IMG/VR virus record: IMGVR_UViG_3300037502_000915
Coordinates: 1-46,041 of that record
Length of the DNA stretch: 46,041 nt
Reading direction: 5' to 3' (one strand)
Source: a virus
Within the stretch, counting starts at the first letter, position 1. Each line of letters starts with the position of its first letter. Positions 32,922-42,700 of this stretch are shown here, one piece after another. Under the pieces are notes generated by a model. The model was given only the letters and a program-made list of their open reading frames with translations, did not search any database and was not told the DNA's origin. A program made the position numbers and the translations under genes.

Positions 32922-33151
32922 TTGATGTTAAATTAAGATATAATACACTTTGTGATGATAATCACTTATTTTGGAGAATATTAATTGATGGTGTTGAAAG
33001 AGTTGCGTCAAATGTAATTTTTGAAATACCTCCACATACAACAAGAGATATTGTATACGACCCATCAAGAAACACAGATGTGGATAAACACCACCTTAGC
33101 TGTACCGCAAATGAAGTTATTTGGAAAGGTGATGTAGTAATTGTTAGATAA
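32918..33151 (+). CDS. Small conserved-looking protein of the sulfation cassette
   Basis: The 77-residue protein (MIDVKLRYNTLCDDNHLFWR, then EIPPHTTRDIVYDPSRNTDV and HHLSCTANEVIWKGDVVIVR) is predicted as beta strands, with WRILIDGVERVASNVIFE at the centre. Two cysteines and several histidines could bind metal but form no recognised site. It overlaps the nucleotidyltransferase by 4 bases (ATGA) and the DUF2061 gene by one (TAATG), so all are translated together. Tight coupling implies a role in sulfation, such as a subunit of the nucleotidyltransferase. No function is known to me. Confidence 0.65.
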   Translation: MIDVKLRYNTLCDDNHLFWRILIDGVERVASNVIFEIPPHTTRDIVYDPSRNTDVDKHHLSCTANEVIWKGDVVIVR

Positions 33152-33369
33152 TGAAAGTAGAAATTAAAAGACACGTAGGTAAAGCCGTTAGTTATAGAAT
33201 GTTAGGAACACTACAAACCTGTTTGATATCATACGCATTTACAGGGAATTTTTGGGTTTCAGGTAGTATCGGATTAACAGAGTTATGTATAAAACCATTA
33301 ATATATTTCCTACACGAAAGAGTGTGGTATAAATGGATAAAATTTGGATTAAAAGAAAATAAAGAATAA
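33151..33369 (+). CDS. DUF2061 small membrane protein
   Basis: The 72-residue protein starts MKVEIKRHVGKAVSYRMLGT and has the family features: a K-A-x-S-Y-R start, a hydrophobic stretch (LQTCLISYAFTGNFWVSGSI) that may cross the membrane, then GLTELCIKPLIYFLHERVWY with the conserved HERVW. Members of PF09834 often lie next to APS kinase and sulfate-activation genes, and a role in sulfate uptake or retention has been proposed on that basis (recollection). It would be the only membrane protein of this operon, overlapping its predecessor by one base. It supports reading this stretch as a sulfate activation set. Confidence 0.85.
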   Translation: MKVEIKRHVGKAVSYRMLGTLQTCLISYAFTGNFWVSGSIGLTELCIKPLIYFLHERVWYKWIKFGLKENKE

Positions 33370-33370
33370 T

Positions 33371-34246
33371 ATGAATGTAATTTTTCAAATAGATGGGGGA
33401 CTTGGTAAGAATATCATGGCAACCGCAGTATTAAAAGCTATAAAAAAACAATATAGTAAAGCTAACATAATTGTTGTTAGTAGTTATCCGGATGTCTTCA
33501 TTGGTAATCCAAATGTTAATAAAGTATTAACCCACGAAACAATAAGTGGTATATATGAAAAATATATTATGGGTAAAGACGCTAAAGTATTTGTTTCTGA
33601 CCCATACACAACATCAAGTTATATCACTGAAGAAAAACATCTTATTCAGTTATGGTGTGAAATGTATGGTTTAAATTACGATGGTGAAAAACCGGAGTTG
33701 TTTATTAGTAAAGCGGAAAAACAATACTTTGAATCGTTTTATAAATTAGACAAACCAATTATGGTTATTCAACCACATGGTGGGGCAATTAATCAACCTT
33801 TAAAGTATAGTTGGACAAGAGATATTCCCCAACCAATAATGCAAGACATTATTAATCATTACGCTAAAGATTATGCTATATTACACGTTAAAAGAGAAGA
33901 CCAAATAATCTATGAAAACACATTCCAAGCGTTAGATTCTTTCAGAAGTATTGCCGTGTTGTTAAGTATGTCAACAAAAAGATTGTTAATTGATAGCAGT
34001 GTAATGCACATTGCCACGGCTTTAAACTTACCATCAGTTGTTACTTGGGTGGGGACTAATCCTAAAGTATTTGGATTTGATATTCATAATAATATTATGG
34101 CAAATGAACCAACAAAAACACCTGATTTAAATCATCCACATTATTCTAAATATCTTTTATTCCAAGATATCAGTTCAATACCTTATAATGACTTATACGA
34201 AGTTTTTGACATTCAGAAAATAGTAGACGCAATTGACCAACAATAA
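33371..34246 (+). CDS. GT9-type (heptosyltransferase-like) glycosyltransferase
   Basis: The 291-residue protein has the GT-B fold of ADP-heptose:LPS heptosyltransferases. IFQIDGGLGKNIMATAVLKA is the N-terminal glycine loop, VVSSYPDVFIGNPNVNKVL follows, and the C-terminal half has MVIQPHGG, SMSTKRLLIDSSVMHIATAL and LPSVVTWVGTNPKVFG, the donor-site block. The sugar is most likely a heptose or hexose. It is the last gene of the plus-strand operon that begins at 26228, 1 base after the DUF2061 gene, and ends at a bidirectional terminator. Together with the TibC-like domain it gives two GT9-type enzymes on one operon. Confidence 0.8.
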   Translation: MNVIFQIDGGLGKNIMATAVLKAIKKQYSKANIIVVSSYPDVFIGNPNVNKVLTHETISGIYEKYIMGKDAKVFVSDPYTTSSYITEEKHLIQLWCEMYGLNYDGEKPELFISKAEKQYFESFYKLDKPIMVIQPHGGAINQPLKYSWTRDIPQPIMQDIINHYAKDYAILHVKREDQIIYENTFQALDSFRSIAVLLSMSTKRLLIDSSVMHIATALNLPSVVTWVGTNPKVFGFDIHNNIMANEPTKTPDLNHPHYSKYLLFQDISSIPYNDLYEVFDIQKIVDAIDQQ

Positions 34247-34271
34247 AAAAACCCTCGTATGAGGGTTTTTT
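34245..34271. terminator. Bidirectional terminator between convergent glycosyltransferase operons
   Basis: A7-CCCTC, loop GTAT, GAGGG-T6 gives a 5-bp GC stem lengthened by A-T pairing. It closes the 26228-34246 operon and, in the other direction, the GT25 operon. Confidence 0.92.
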
Positions 34272-35604
34272 AATTTAAATAGAGTTCATTTTTTTTAATA
34301 ACCCAATATCCGTTATCAAATACTTTAGCATTAGGTATATTGATTTTTTCATGACAATCACCCCCAATATATCCATCATCTTTAATCTTATCATAATATT
34401 GAGAAATTAATGGTGTTACATCACCATTATTCCGATTATTAATAAATAAAAACGAAACATTATTAAAATCTTCAGATACCTCATCCGGAGTTTTCTCAAT
34501 ATGAGATATGTTTTTAAAATGATATGTGTTGCTGTGGAATCCAACTCTAACATCGTCCCAAGTAATCTCATTATCAACATTAAATTTATCTTCACCACAT
34601 AAAGGGTCAATTGCGTAGATATTATTAAATAATCCACAACTACCAAAGAAAAAAGTTAGTTCACCAAAATGGGGGTAAAGTTCCACCATCGTTTCATTCT
34701 CACCTAATTCAGAGGAAAGAAAGGTTAATAATTTTGTTATTCCAAAAAAGTTTGGTTTGTTAAATTTTTGTACACCAAATTTTGGTTTATCTAATACTAA
34801 CTCAACATATCTATCAATAATATCTTTAGGTTGTTTTAAGTAGTTCACAATTTTCTTATTTAAAACATTACCATTTTCATCAAATGAAAGTCCAACACGT
34901 CCACCACCTTCTCTATATTCATTGTAGTATGTGTCCGAGTCAGCGTTTTCCGCACTAAAGTTATCACTAATCTGTTTAAACAAATTTTTACTTAATGTGA
35001 AAGTATTATGAGTATTATATAATTGTTCTAAATAAATGTCAGCGGCATATCTAATTGGACAATATTCTTCAGACATTGTTTTTATCATATCTCTTGTTGC
35101 GATATACGAATGAGCACCATTATAGTTTGTATTATATTTTGGAATCACCAAATGTTTACTAACATCAATACCACTTTGTCCTGATGTCTTTTTACCTAAA
35201 TGAACTAAGTCCCAATCGTATTCTTGAATATCGTCAAAAATAGATTGATATTCGGGGGTAAAATTACCATTTTCTAAAACAGGAATTGTCAAATACACAT
35301 CATCCTCTAAAAATAACGCAGTTTCAACACCATCCATTAACGCTTGGTCCCAAGCCTTTTTATGAGATAATGCACAAGCAAAAATTCCCATAGTCACTTT
35401 ACCCCAAGGGTCATAAAATGATTTATTAAGTTTCTTTTCTTTTATTAATTGTTCAACGGATAATTCATTACCATCAACCGCCTCAATGAATGTCAAATCA
35501 AGACCCGGAAGGGTTTTAATTAAATTCTCTTTTCTATCAGGTCTACGTTTTAAATTTATTACGTATATCTTATCAAATCCTAATGTTGATTGTTTATTCA
35601 TCAT
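34270..35604 (-). CDS. GT25 glycosyltransferase with a degenerate methyltransferase-like C-terminus
   Basis: Residues 1 to about 250 match family GT25 (LPS galactosyltransferase LgtB type): DKIYVINLKRRPDRKENLIK, FIEAVDG, GIFACALSHKKAWDQAL, TALFLEDDV (metal-binding acidic motif) and NGAHSYIATRDMI. Residues about 290-444 look like a SAM-methyltransferase fold (VELYPHFGELTFFFGSCGLF, IYAIDPL, NVSFLFINN, KIKDDGYIGGDC) but the first loop lacks the usual GxGxG, so it may be inactive or act as a binding module. The start overlaps the preceding stop as ATGA. An alternative ATG one codon downstream exists. The last bases of the gene pair into the shared terminator region. Confidence 0.78.
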   Translation of the reverse strand: MMNKQSTLGFDKIYVINLKRRPDRKENLIKTLPGLDLTFIEAVDGNELSVEQLIKEKKLNKSFYDPWGKVTMGIFACALSHKKAWDQALMDGVETALFLEDDVYLTIPVLENGNFTPEYQSIFDDIQEYDWDLVHLGKKTSGQSGIDVSKHLVIPKYNTNYNGAHSYIATRDMIKTMSEEYCPIRYAADIYLEQLYNTHNTFTLSKNLFKQISDNFSAENADSDTYYNEYREGGGRVGLSFDENGNVLNKKIVNYLKQPKDIIDRYVELVLDKPKFGVQKFNKPNFFGITKLLTFLSSELGENETMVELYPHFGELTFFFGSCGLFNNIYAIDPLCGEDKFNVDNEITWDDVRVGFHSNTYHFKNISHIEKTPDEVSEDFNNVSFLFINNRNNGDVTPLISQYYDKIKDDGYIGGDCHEKINIPNAKVFDNGYWVIKKNELYLN

Positions 35605-36635
35605 AATGAATTTATGAATTTTATATATTGTTGACTAACATTGTCATTGTTTAAATGTTTAATACCCTCAAGAGCATTATTTAAAATTTCTTTCATGTCA
35701 TTAACAGAAGTTGTATTAATTACTTCTAACACATTAGACATTGAGTCCGCCGTATTATTAACAATGAATGGATACGATTTAAAAAATGAAGATGTTCCCG
35801 AAGTATTACTAATAATTGGAACTGACCCATTTAATAAACTAAAAAAAGTATAATAATCAAAAGTATCATATATTGATAAGTTAGAATATATGTAGTTTTC
35901 TTTAAAGAATTTTTCATCGTTTTTCAATCTACCTTTAAATCTAATCCTATTACTTGTTGAGGTTAAATGGTTAGCTATCATTTCATTTAAAACCTCATCT
36001 CTTCCATGTGCACCATATAAATTTAAATTATATTTTGGGTTAAATTTAATTAGATTTAATAAATTAAACATTCCGGATTGATATGAAGGATACCCATTAA
36101 ACCCAATATTTTTATTGGGGGTCATATTATCAAAATTTATTTTAATATCCTTAATGTCACCTAAAGGTGGGGATATTACTAAAGCGGGTTTGGGTTTGGT
36201 TAATTGATAATAACTTTGAAATAAATTAACATCATTATCATTAAAAAATATAAACCCATCGGCATAATTGTCGTAAATTAATAACTGATAGTTAATTGGT
36301 AATCCACAAAAGTTATTTACCATCCCATTAACGTTTATCTTAATAAACTCATCATTAAGTTCTTTATTATGATGAGGTATTGAATCTATTATAAAAATTT
36401 TTGGTATTTGTAGTTCTTTAAAAAATTGTTTGTAAAGTTCAATACTACTAATTTTGTAATCTAAAAATATTAAAGCGTGTGTGTAGGTTTTATTTATTTG
36501 GTAAGTTATATTAGGTAAGTTAAAATTATAAACATCGTTATGAGGTATACTCAAAGAATTTAAAATTTTATCAAAAGCAATAATTTCATTAATATACCCT
36601 TTATTTTGGTAATTAGTTATAACACATAATTTCAT
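35601..36635 (-). CDS. GT4-like (GT-B) glycosyltransferase
   Basis: The 344-residue protein starts MKLCVITNYQNKGYINEIIA. It has a GT-B pattern: an N-terminal domain ending GFIFFNDNDVNLFQSYYQ, a linker VISPPLGDIKDIKIN, then NIGFNGYPSYQSGMFNLLNL, LYGAHGRDEVLN, RFKGRLKNDEKFF and a donor-site region YDTFDYYTFFSLLNGSVPII, comparable to the E-x7-E block of GT4, with the first acidic residue changed to D-T-F-D. No TATTTAT element was found before it, so its promoter is unclear. It is translationally coupled to the GT25 gene downstream (ATGA). Substrate unknown. Confidence 0.7.
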   Translation of the reverse strand: MKLCVITNYQNKGYINEIIAFDKILNSLSIPHNDVYNFNLPNITYQINKTYTHALIFLDYKISSIELYKQFFKELQIPKIFIIDSIPHHNKELNDEFIKINVNGMVNNFCGLPINYQLLIYDNYADGFIFFNDNDVNLFQSYYQLTKPKPALVISPPLGDIKDIKINFDNMTPNKNIGFNGYPSYQSGMFNLLNLIKFNPKYNLNLYGAHGRDEVLNEMIANHLTSTSNRIRFKGRLKNDEKFFKENYIYSNLSIYDTFDYYTFFSLLNGSVPIISNTSGTSSFFKSYPFIVNNTADSMSNVLEVINTTSVNDMKEILNNALEGIKHLNNDNVSQQYIKFINSL

Positions 36636-36682
36636 TATAGTTTTTCCTAAAAAATAATAATTTTATGTTAGTTGTAAATAAA

Positions 36683-36707
36683 AATCCCCTCTATATCGGA
36701 GGGGATT
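36683..36707 (-). terminator. Terminator of the giant fibre gene
   Basis: AATCCCCTC (36683-36691) and GAGGGGATT (36699-36707) form a 9-bp stem with a 7-nt loop; in the minus direction a T run follows (GGGGATTTTTATTT). It lies 10 bases after the fibre stop. Confidence 0.92.
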
Positions 36708-36716
36708 AAATTATTA

Positions 36717-39700
36717 TTAAACATCATTACATTTATTCGGTTGAGGTGTTTCAACACCTTTCCAAAATTTAGTGTTTTTATCTTTTCTTGTACCAACAAT
36801 TAAAACATTAAATTCAACATCTTGATTACCATAAATTGTAACTTCAGTATAACTTTCATTTATTTTACCATAACCAATCGCAAAACTATCAGTTGGTGTT
36901 ACCCATATTTGAACATCTTTATTCAGATATTGGAAATAATCCGGTAATTCAATTGTTGCTGTTCCTCCTGAAGTAACAACAATATATCTATATAAGTTAT
37001 CACCGGCAGTTGGGGATTCAACAAATGAGTGATTTAATCTTAAAGTACAACTTAAACTCGGATTTGGGTGGTCAATACTAAATGTTCCACCTTGTTTATC
37101 TAAATAGTTAACGAAAGTTGTGTTACTAGCATTTGCAGTACGATTACTACCAATAATATGTGAGTTATAGTAATTACCTGATATTATATTATAACTACCA
37201 CCTAAAATACTATTAAAGTTATAAGCGTTCTTTCCGTTAATAATATTTTTATAACCACCAACAATAACTGAACATCTTGTTGCTTCTATAAGATTATTAG
37301 TACCACCACCAATAAAATTACCATCAACATCAGTACTAGCCGCAACATTTCGAATACAATTTGCTTCACCACCTGTAATAGTATTATGTCTTAAACGTAC
37401 ATAAGAATAACCATTTGTTTCTTTAATATGATTACCTTTACCACCTAATATTGAATTATTACACGCTGTATTACCCGGATTACTACCACTAGTTAACCAA
37501 ATACAATTAAGAATCCCACCACCAATAATAGACGAATAACTATTTGCGATATAGTTAGCCCCACCACCACCAATTGTTCCAAATTTTGAATAACCACCTC
37601 CAATAATACATGCTCTATATCCACCACCAATAGTACTACAAGAGGAATTAACAATATTTTGATAACCACCACCAATGAATGAATAAGTGTAACATACACA
37701 ATTCACAGCACCTCCGACAATTACAGAATTAGTCGTATTTATAAAATTTTTCCTACCACCAACAATTGTTGATAAGTTACCAGTTACATTGTTTCCACAA
37801 CCACCACCAATAAATGAACAATTTGCTTTGATATAATGATTTCGACCACCAACAATAAGAGAACAAAGACTTGCCGCTATATAATTTTTATAACCACCAC
37901 CAATTAAACTACTATAAGAAGCGGCTATCGTATTAGAAACTCCTCCGCCAATATTAGAATTACCTGAACTTTGATTAATAGAATTCTTACATCCACCAAT
38001 AATAGCATTCCCATTTTTACCTGTAACACAGTTAGATTCGCCACCTAATATTGAGGATGCTGTATCAGTCACACAATTTGAAGAACCACCACCAATAACT
38101 GAACGAGTACCTGATACTATATTAGAACATCCACCTCCAATAGCCGATTGTTGACCTGAAGATGTGTTACCAGCACCACCTAAAATAGACGCTTGATAAC
38201 CTGATAATGTATTAGAAATACCACCACCAATTGTTGAGTATTTGTTAGAAATTGTATTACAAAAACCACCTCCAATAAATCCAGCACAACTAGTTATACA
38301 ATTTTTTCGACCTCCACCAATTGTTGAATGTGCTTGAGTTATAACTGAATTATTTTGACCACCGGCAATTGTTGAATAACTAGTTGAAATATAACTACTA
38401 CGACCACCTCCAATAAATGACCTATTTGCTCCAGTTGTCACTAGGTTACTTAGCCCTCCGCCTATTGAGGAATGACATGCTGTTTGTATTAAGTTTAGGC
38501 AACCACTGACAATTGAGGAATAAATCCCCCATACTGAATTAAAACAACCACCACCAATAAAACCAAAACAACATGATACATTTGAACGACCACCAACAAT
38601 AATACCATAAGCCCCGTTTGAAATATTATTACCACAACCACCACCAATAACACTAAAATTAGTTCCTCCACTATTTGAACTACCACCTAAAACTGCAGAA
38701 CAAGCCCCCGTAGAAGCATTACTAACACCTGTTCTAACAGATGAACAAGCTCCACCGCCTAATATAATGACTGCCGATGAACCTACGTTAATACCACTAG
38801 AACCTGATGTTCCTGAACTACCATTAGCACCTGATGAACCGCTTGTTCCACTTGTTCCGTTAACACCTGATAAACCACTTGTTCCGGATGTTCCTGTAGT
38901 TCCACTTGTTCCTGAAGTACCTGATGTTCCTGAACTACCATTAGCACCTGAAGTACCTGAAGTACCTGATGTTCCTGAACTACCATTAGCACCTGACGAA
39001 CCTGAAGTACCTGATGTTCCTGAACTACCATTAGCACCTGACGAACCTGAAGTACCTGATGTTCCTGAACTACCATTAGCACCTGACGAACCTGAAGTAC
39101 CACTAGTCCCTCTAGTTCCTGATGTTCCTGTAGTACCACTTGTTCCCGAAGTACCATTCGCTCCTGAAGAACCTGATGTTCCTGAACTACCATTTGCTCC
39201 TGATGAACCTGATGTTCCACTTGTACCCGAACTACCATTTGCACCTGAAGAACCTGATGTCCCCGTTGTTCCGCTTGTACCTGAAGAACCATTAGCACCT
39301 GAAGAACCTGATGTTCCACTTGTACCTGAACTACCATTAGCACCTGAAGAACCTGATGTTCCACTTGTACCTGAAGAACCATTAGCACCTGAAGAACCTG
39401 AAGAACCTGATGTTCCACTTGTACCTGAAGAACCATTAACACCTGAAGAACCTGATGTTCCACTTGTTCCTCTAGTCCCTGATGTTCCTGTTGTTCCGCT
39501 AGTTCCTGAAGAACCATTGGCTCCTGAAGAACCTGAAGTTCCCGAAGTTGCACTTGAACCTGAAGTACCTGAAGTACCAGTTGTACCACTAGTTCCTGAA
39601 GAACCATTTGCCCCTGAAGAACCTGAAGTTCCCGAAGTTGCACTTGAACCTGATGTTCCACTTGTTCCTGTTGTACCGCTAGTTCCTGAAGAACCATTTG

Positions 39701-42700
39701 CCCCTGAAGAACCTGAAGTTCCCGAAGTTGCACTTGAACCTGATGTTCCACTTGTTCCTGTTGTTCCGCTAGTTCCTGAAGAACCATTTGCCCCTGAAGA
39801 ACCTGAAGTTCCCGAAGTTGCACTTGAACCTGATGTTCCACTTGTTCCTGTCGTTCCTGATGTACCTGAAGAACCATTCGCTCCTGAAGAACCTGATGTC
39901 CCACTTGTTGCTGAAGAACCTGATGTTCCACTTGTTCCTGTTGTTCCGCTAGTTCCTGAAGAACCATTGGCTCCTGAAGAACCTGAAGTTCCCGAAGTTG
40001 CACTTGAACCTGAAGTTCCACTTGTTCCTGTTGTACCGCTAGTTCCTGAAGAACCATTCGCTCCTGAAGAACCACTTGTTCCTGATGTTGCACTTGAACC
40101 TGAAGTACCTGAAGTACCAGTTGTACCACTAGTTCCTGAAGAACCATTGGCTCCTGAAGTACCTGATGTACCTGTAGTACCACTTGTTCCTGAACTACCA
40201 TTATCCCCTGACGAACCTGAAGTTCCTGAAGTAGCACTTGAACCTGATGTTCCACTTGTACCCGTAGTTCCTGATGTGCCTGAAGTTCCGTTAACACCTG
40301 ACGAACCACTTGTTCCCGAAGTACCTGTTGTACCTGAAGTTCCTGAAGTAGCACTTGAACCTGATGTTCCTGACGTACCGGTTGTACCTGAAGTTCCGTT
40401 AACACCTGATGAACCTGAAGTCCCTGATGTTCCACTTGTCCCTGTTGTACCACTACTTCCTGATGTTCCCGATGTACCTGATGAACCACCACCCACAATC
40501 AATGCTCCGGTAATCCAAGTACCTGAACTAGCACCATTTATATTTTGAGATGTTGGGTTACCGGTAAATGCTGTTACTTCAATGTAATCTGTAGTACCAT
40601 TAAAATATATTATAATATCAATTTCTTGACCATATCCAGAACCTGTTAAAATTTGAGCTTGTTGAATAGCAACTTGAGTACTACCATTTTTTCTAACTTG
40701 AATATTATTTTGGTTATTAGTAACAGAACCTGCATCCCACCATACTGCAACTTGAATATGGTAATACCCTTCAATTGTTGGTTGAAATTTATTAGATGTA
40801 ATCCAACCTTGAGGGTCAAAATCATCTATAAATGTTACAACTGTATCCGTGTTGTTTGGAATAGTTTGAGCCGTTCCGTTTTTATAACCTTTAGCTACAT
40901 AATTAGAGGCAACTAAACCTGTTGGAGAAATACCACTCGAACCTGATGTTCCTGTTGTTCCTGATGTTCCACTTGTTCCTGATGTTCCATTAACACCTGA
41001 AGAACCCGATGTTCCTGACGTTGCACTTGTACCTGAAGTTCCTGATGTCGCACTTGAACCTGATGTACCTGATGTACCTGATGTACCTGTAGTTCCACTA
41101 GTTCCTGAAGTACCTGTTGTACCGCTAGTTCCTGATGTTCCGTCTGAACCACTTGTACCTGATGTACCCGTTGTACCTGAAGTTCCTGATGTACCTGTAG
41201 TTCCGCTCGTACCTGATGTCCCATCTGTTCCACTTGTTCCGCTAGTTCCTGATGTCCCATCTGTTCCGCTAGTTCCTGACGTACCTGTTGTCCCACTTGT
41301 TCCTGAAGTGCCTGAAGTACCTGAAGTTCCATCTGTTCCTGAAGTACCACTAGTTCCTGATGTACCTGAACTACCACTTGTACCTGCAGTTCCACCAACC
41401 GAACCAACTGATGTTACTACAAATGAGTAATATGAGTTACCTTCAGTATAATAAACAACTGAATGTGCTGTAGCATCATTATTGTTAAGATATAACCTAA
41501 CAATCATTCTATTTGTTGGGTCAATAGTTGTTGTTGGTAATACAATATCAACAACAAGTTCAACCGGTATTACTGCACTAACCCAACCAATTAACGCAAC
41601 ATTAGATGTAATTGTTGACCCAATAGGTGTTCCTGTTGAATCCGCTAATTGTATTTCAACATAAGCGTCGATATCGTCATTACTCGCTTGTTTTAAGAAA
41701 TGTAAATGAAATCTTTGTACACCGGCAGGTATTGTCGCAAAACCTAGTTGAGGTGTTATATAATCGGAAACCAATACATTTTGTTGACTTCCTGTTAAAT
41801 TTGTTGTAACCGTTTGTGTTGTAGCACTTGAAGGAATTGTTGATAATACTTTATAACCTGAAACATCAGAATTTTGACTTTCATTGAAATAATAGGTTTG
41901 TCCCGCAGATATACCACTTAAACCACTAGTACCAGAAGTCCCTGTTGTTCCTGAAGTACCACTTGTTCCTGATGTGCCTGAAGTACCACTTGTTCCCGAC
42001 GTACCATCCGTACCACTAGTTCCTGATGTACCATCTGTTCCACTTGTACCCGAAGTACCTGAAGTACCCGACGTACCATCTGAACCACTTGTTCCTGAAG
42101 TTCCGTCTGTTCCACTAGTACCCGAAGTCCCTGATGTACCATCCGTACCACTAGTACCTGAAGTTCCATCCGTACCACTAGTACCTGAAGTACCATCCGT
42201 TCCGCTTGTTCCTGATGTACCATCTGTCCCCGAAGTTCCTGAAGTACCATCCGTTCCGCTTGTTCCTGAAGTACCATCTGTTCCACTTGTACCTGAAGTT
42301 CCGTCCGTTCCACTAGTCCCTGAAGTTCCATCTGAACCACTTGTACCCGAAGTTCCTGATGTACCATCTGTTCCACTAGTACCTGATGTACCATCTGTTC
42401 CACTAGTACCTGAAGTTCCTGATGTACCATCCGTACCACTAGTCCCCGAAGTTCCGTCTGTTCCACTAGTACCTGAAGTTCCATCCGTACCACTTGTTCC
42501 TGATGTACCATCTGTTCCACTAGTACCTGAAGTTCCATCCGTACCACTAGTACCTGAAGTACCATCCGTTCCCGAAGTTCCGCTTGTACCTGATGTACCA
42601 TCCGTTCCGCTAGTACCTGATGTACCTGAAGTTCCATCTGTTCCACTTGTACCTGAAGTTCCATCTGTTCCACTTGTACCCGATGTACCATCCGTTCCCG

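Noticed and set aside
38767-40548. Plus-strand open frame of 593 codons, Pro-Val-Glu-rich
   Set aside because: It is the antisense of the GTS repeat; codons for Gly-Thr-Ser never make stops in that frame. There is no start context, and the opposite strand encodes recognisable globular domains.
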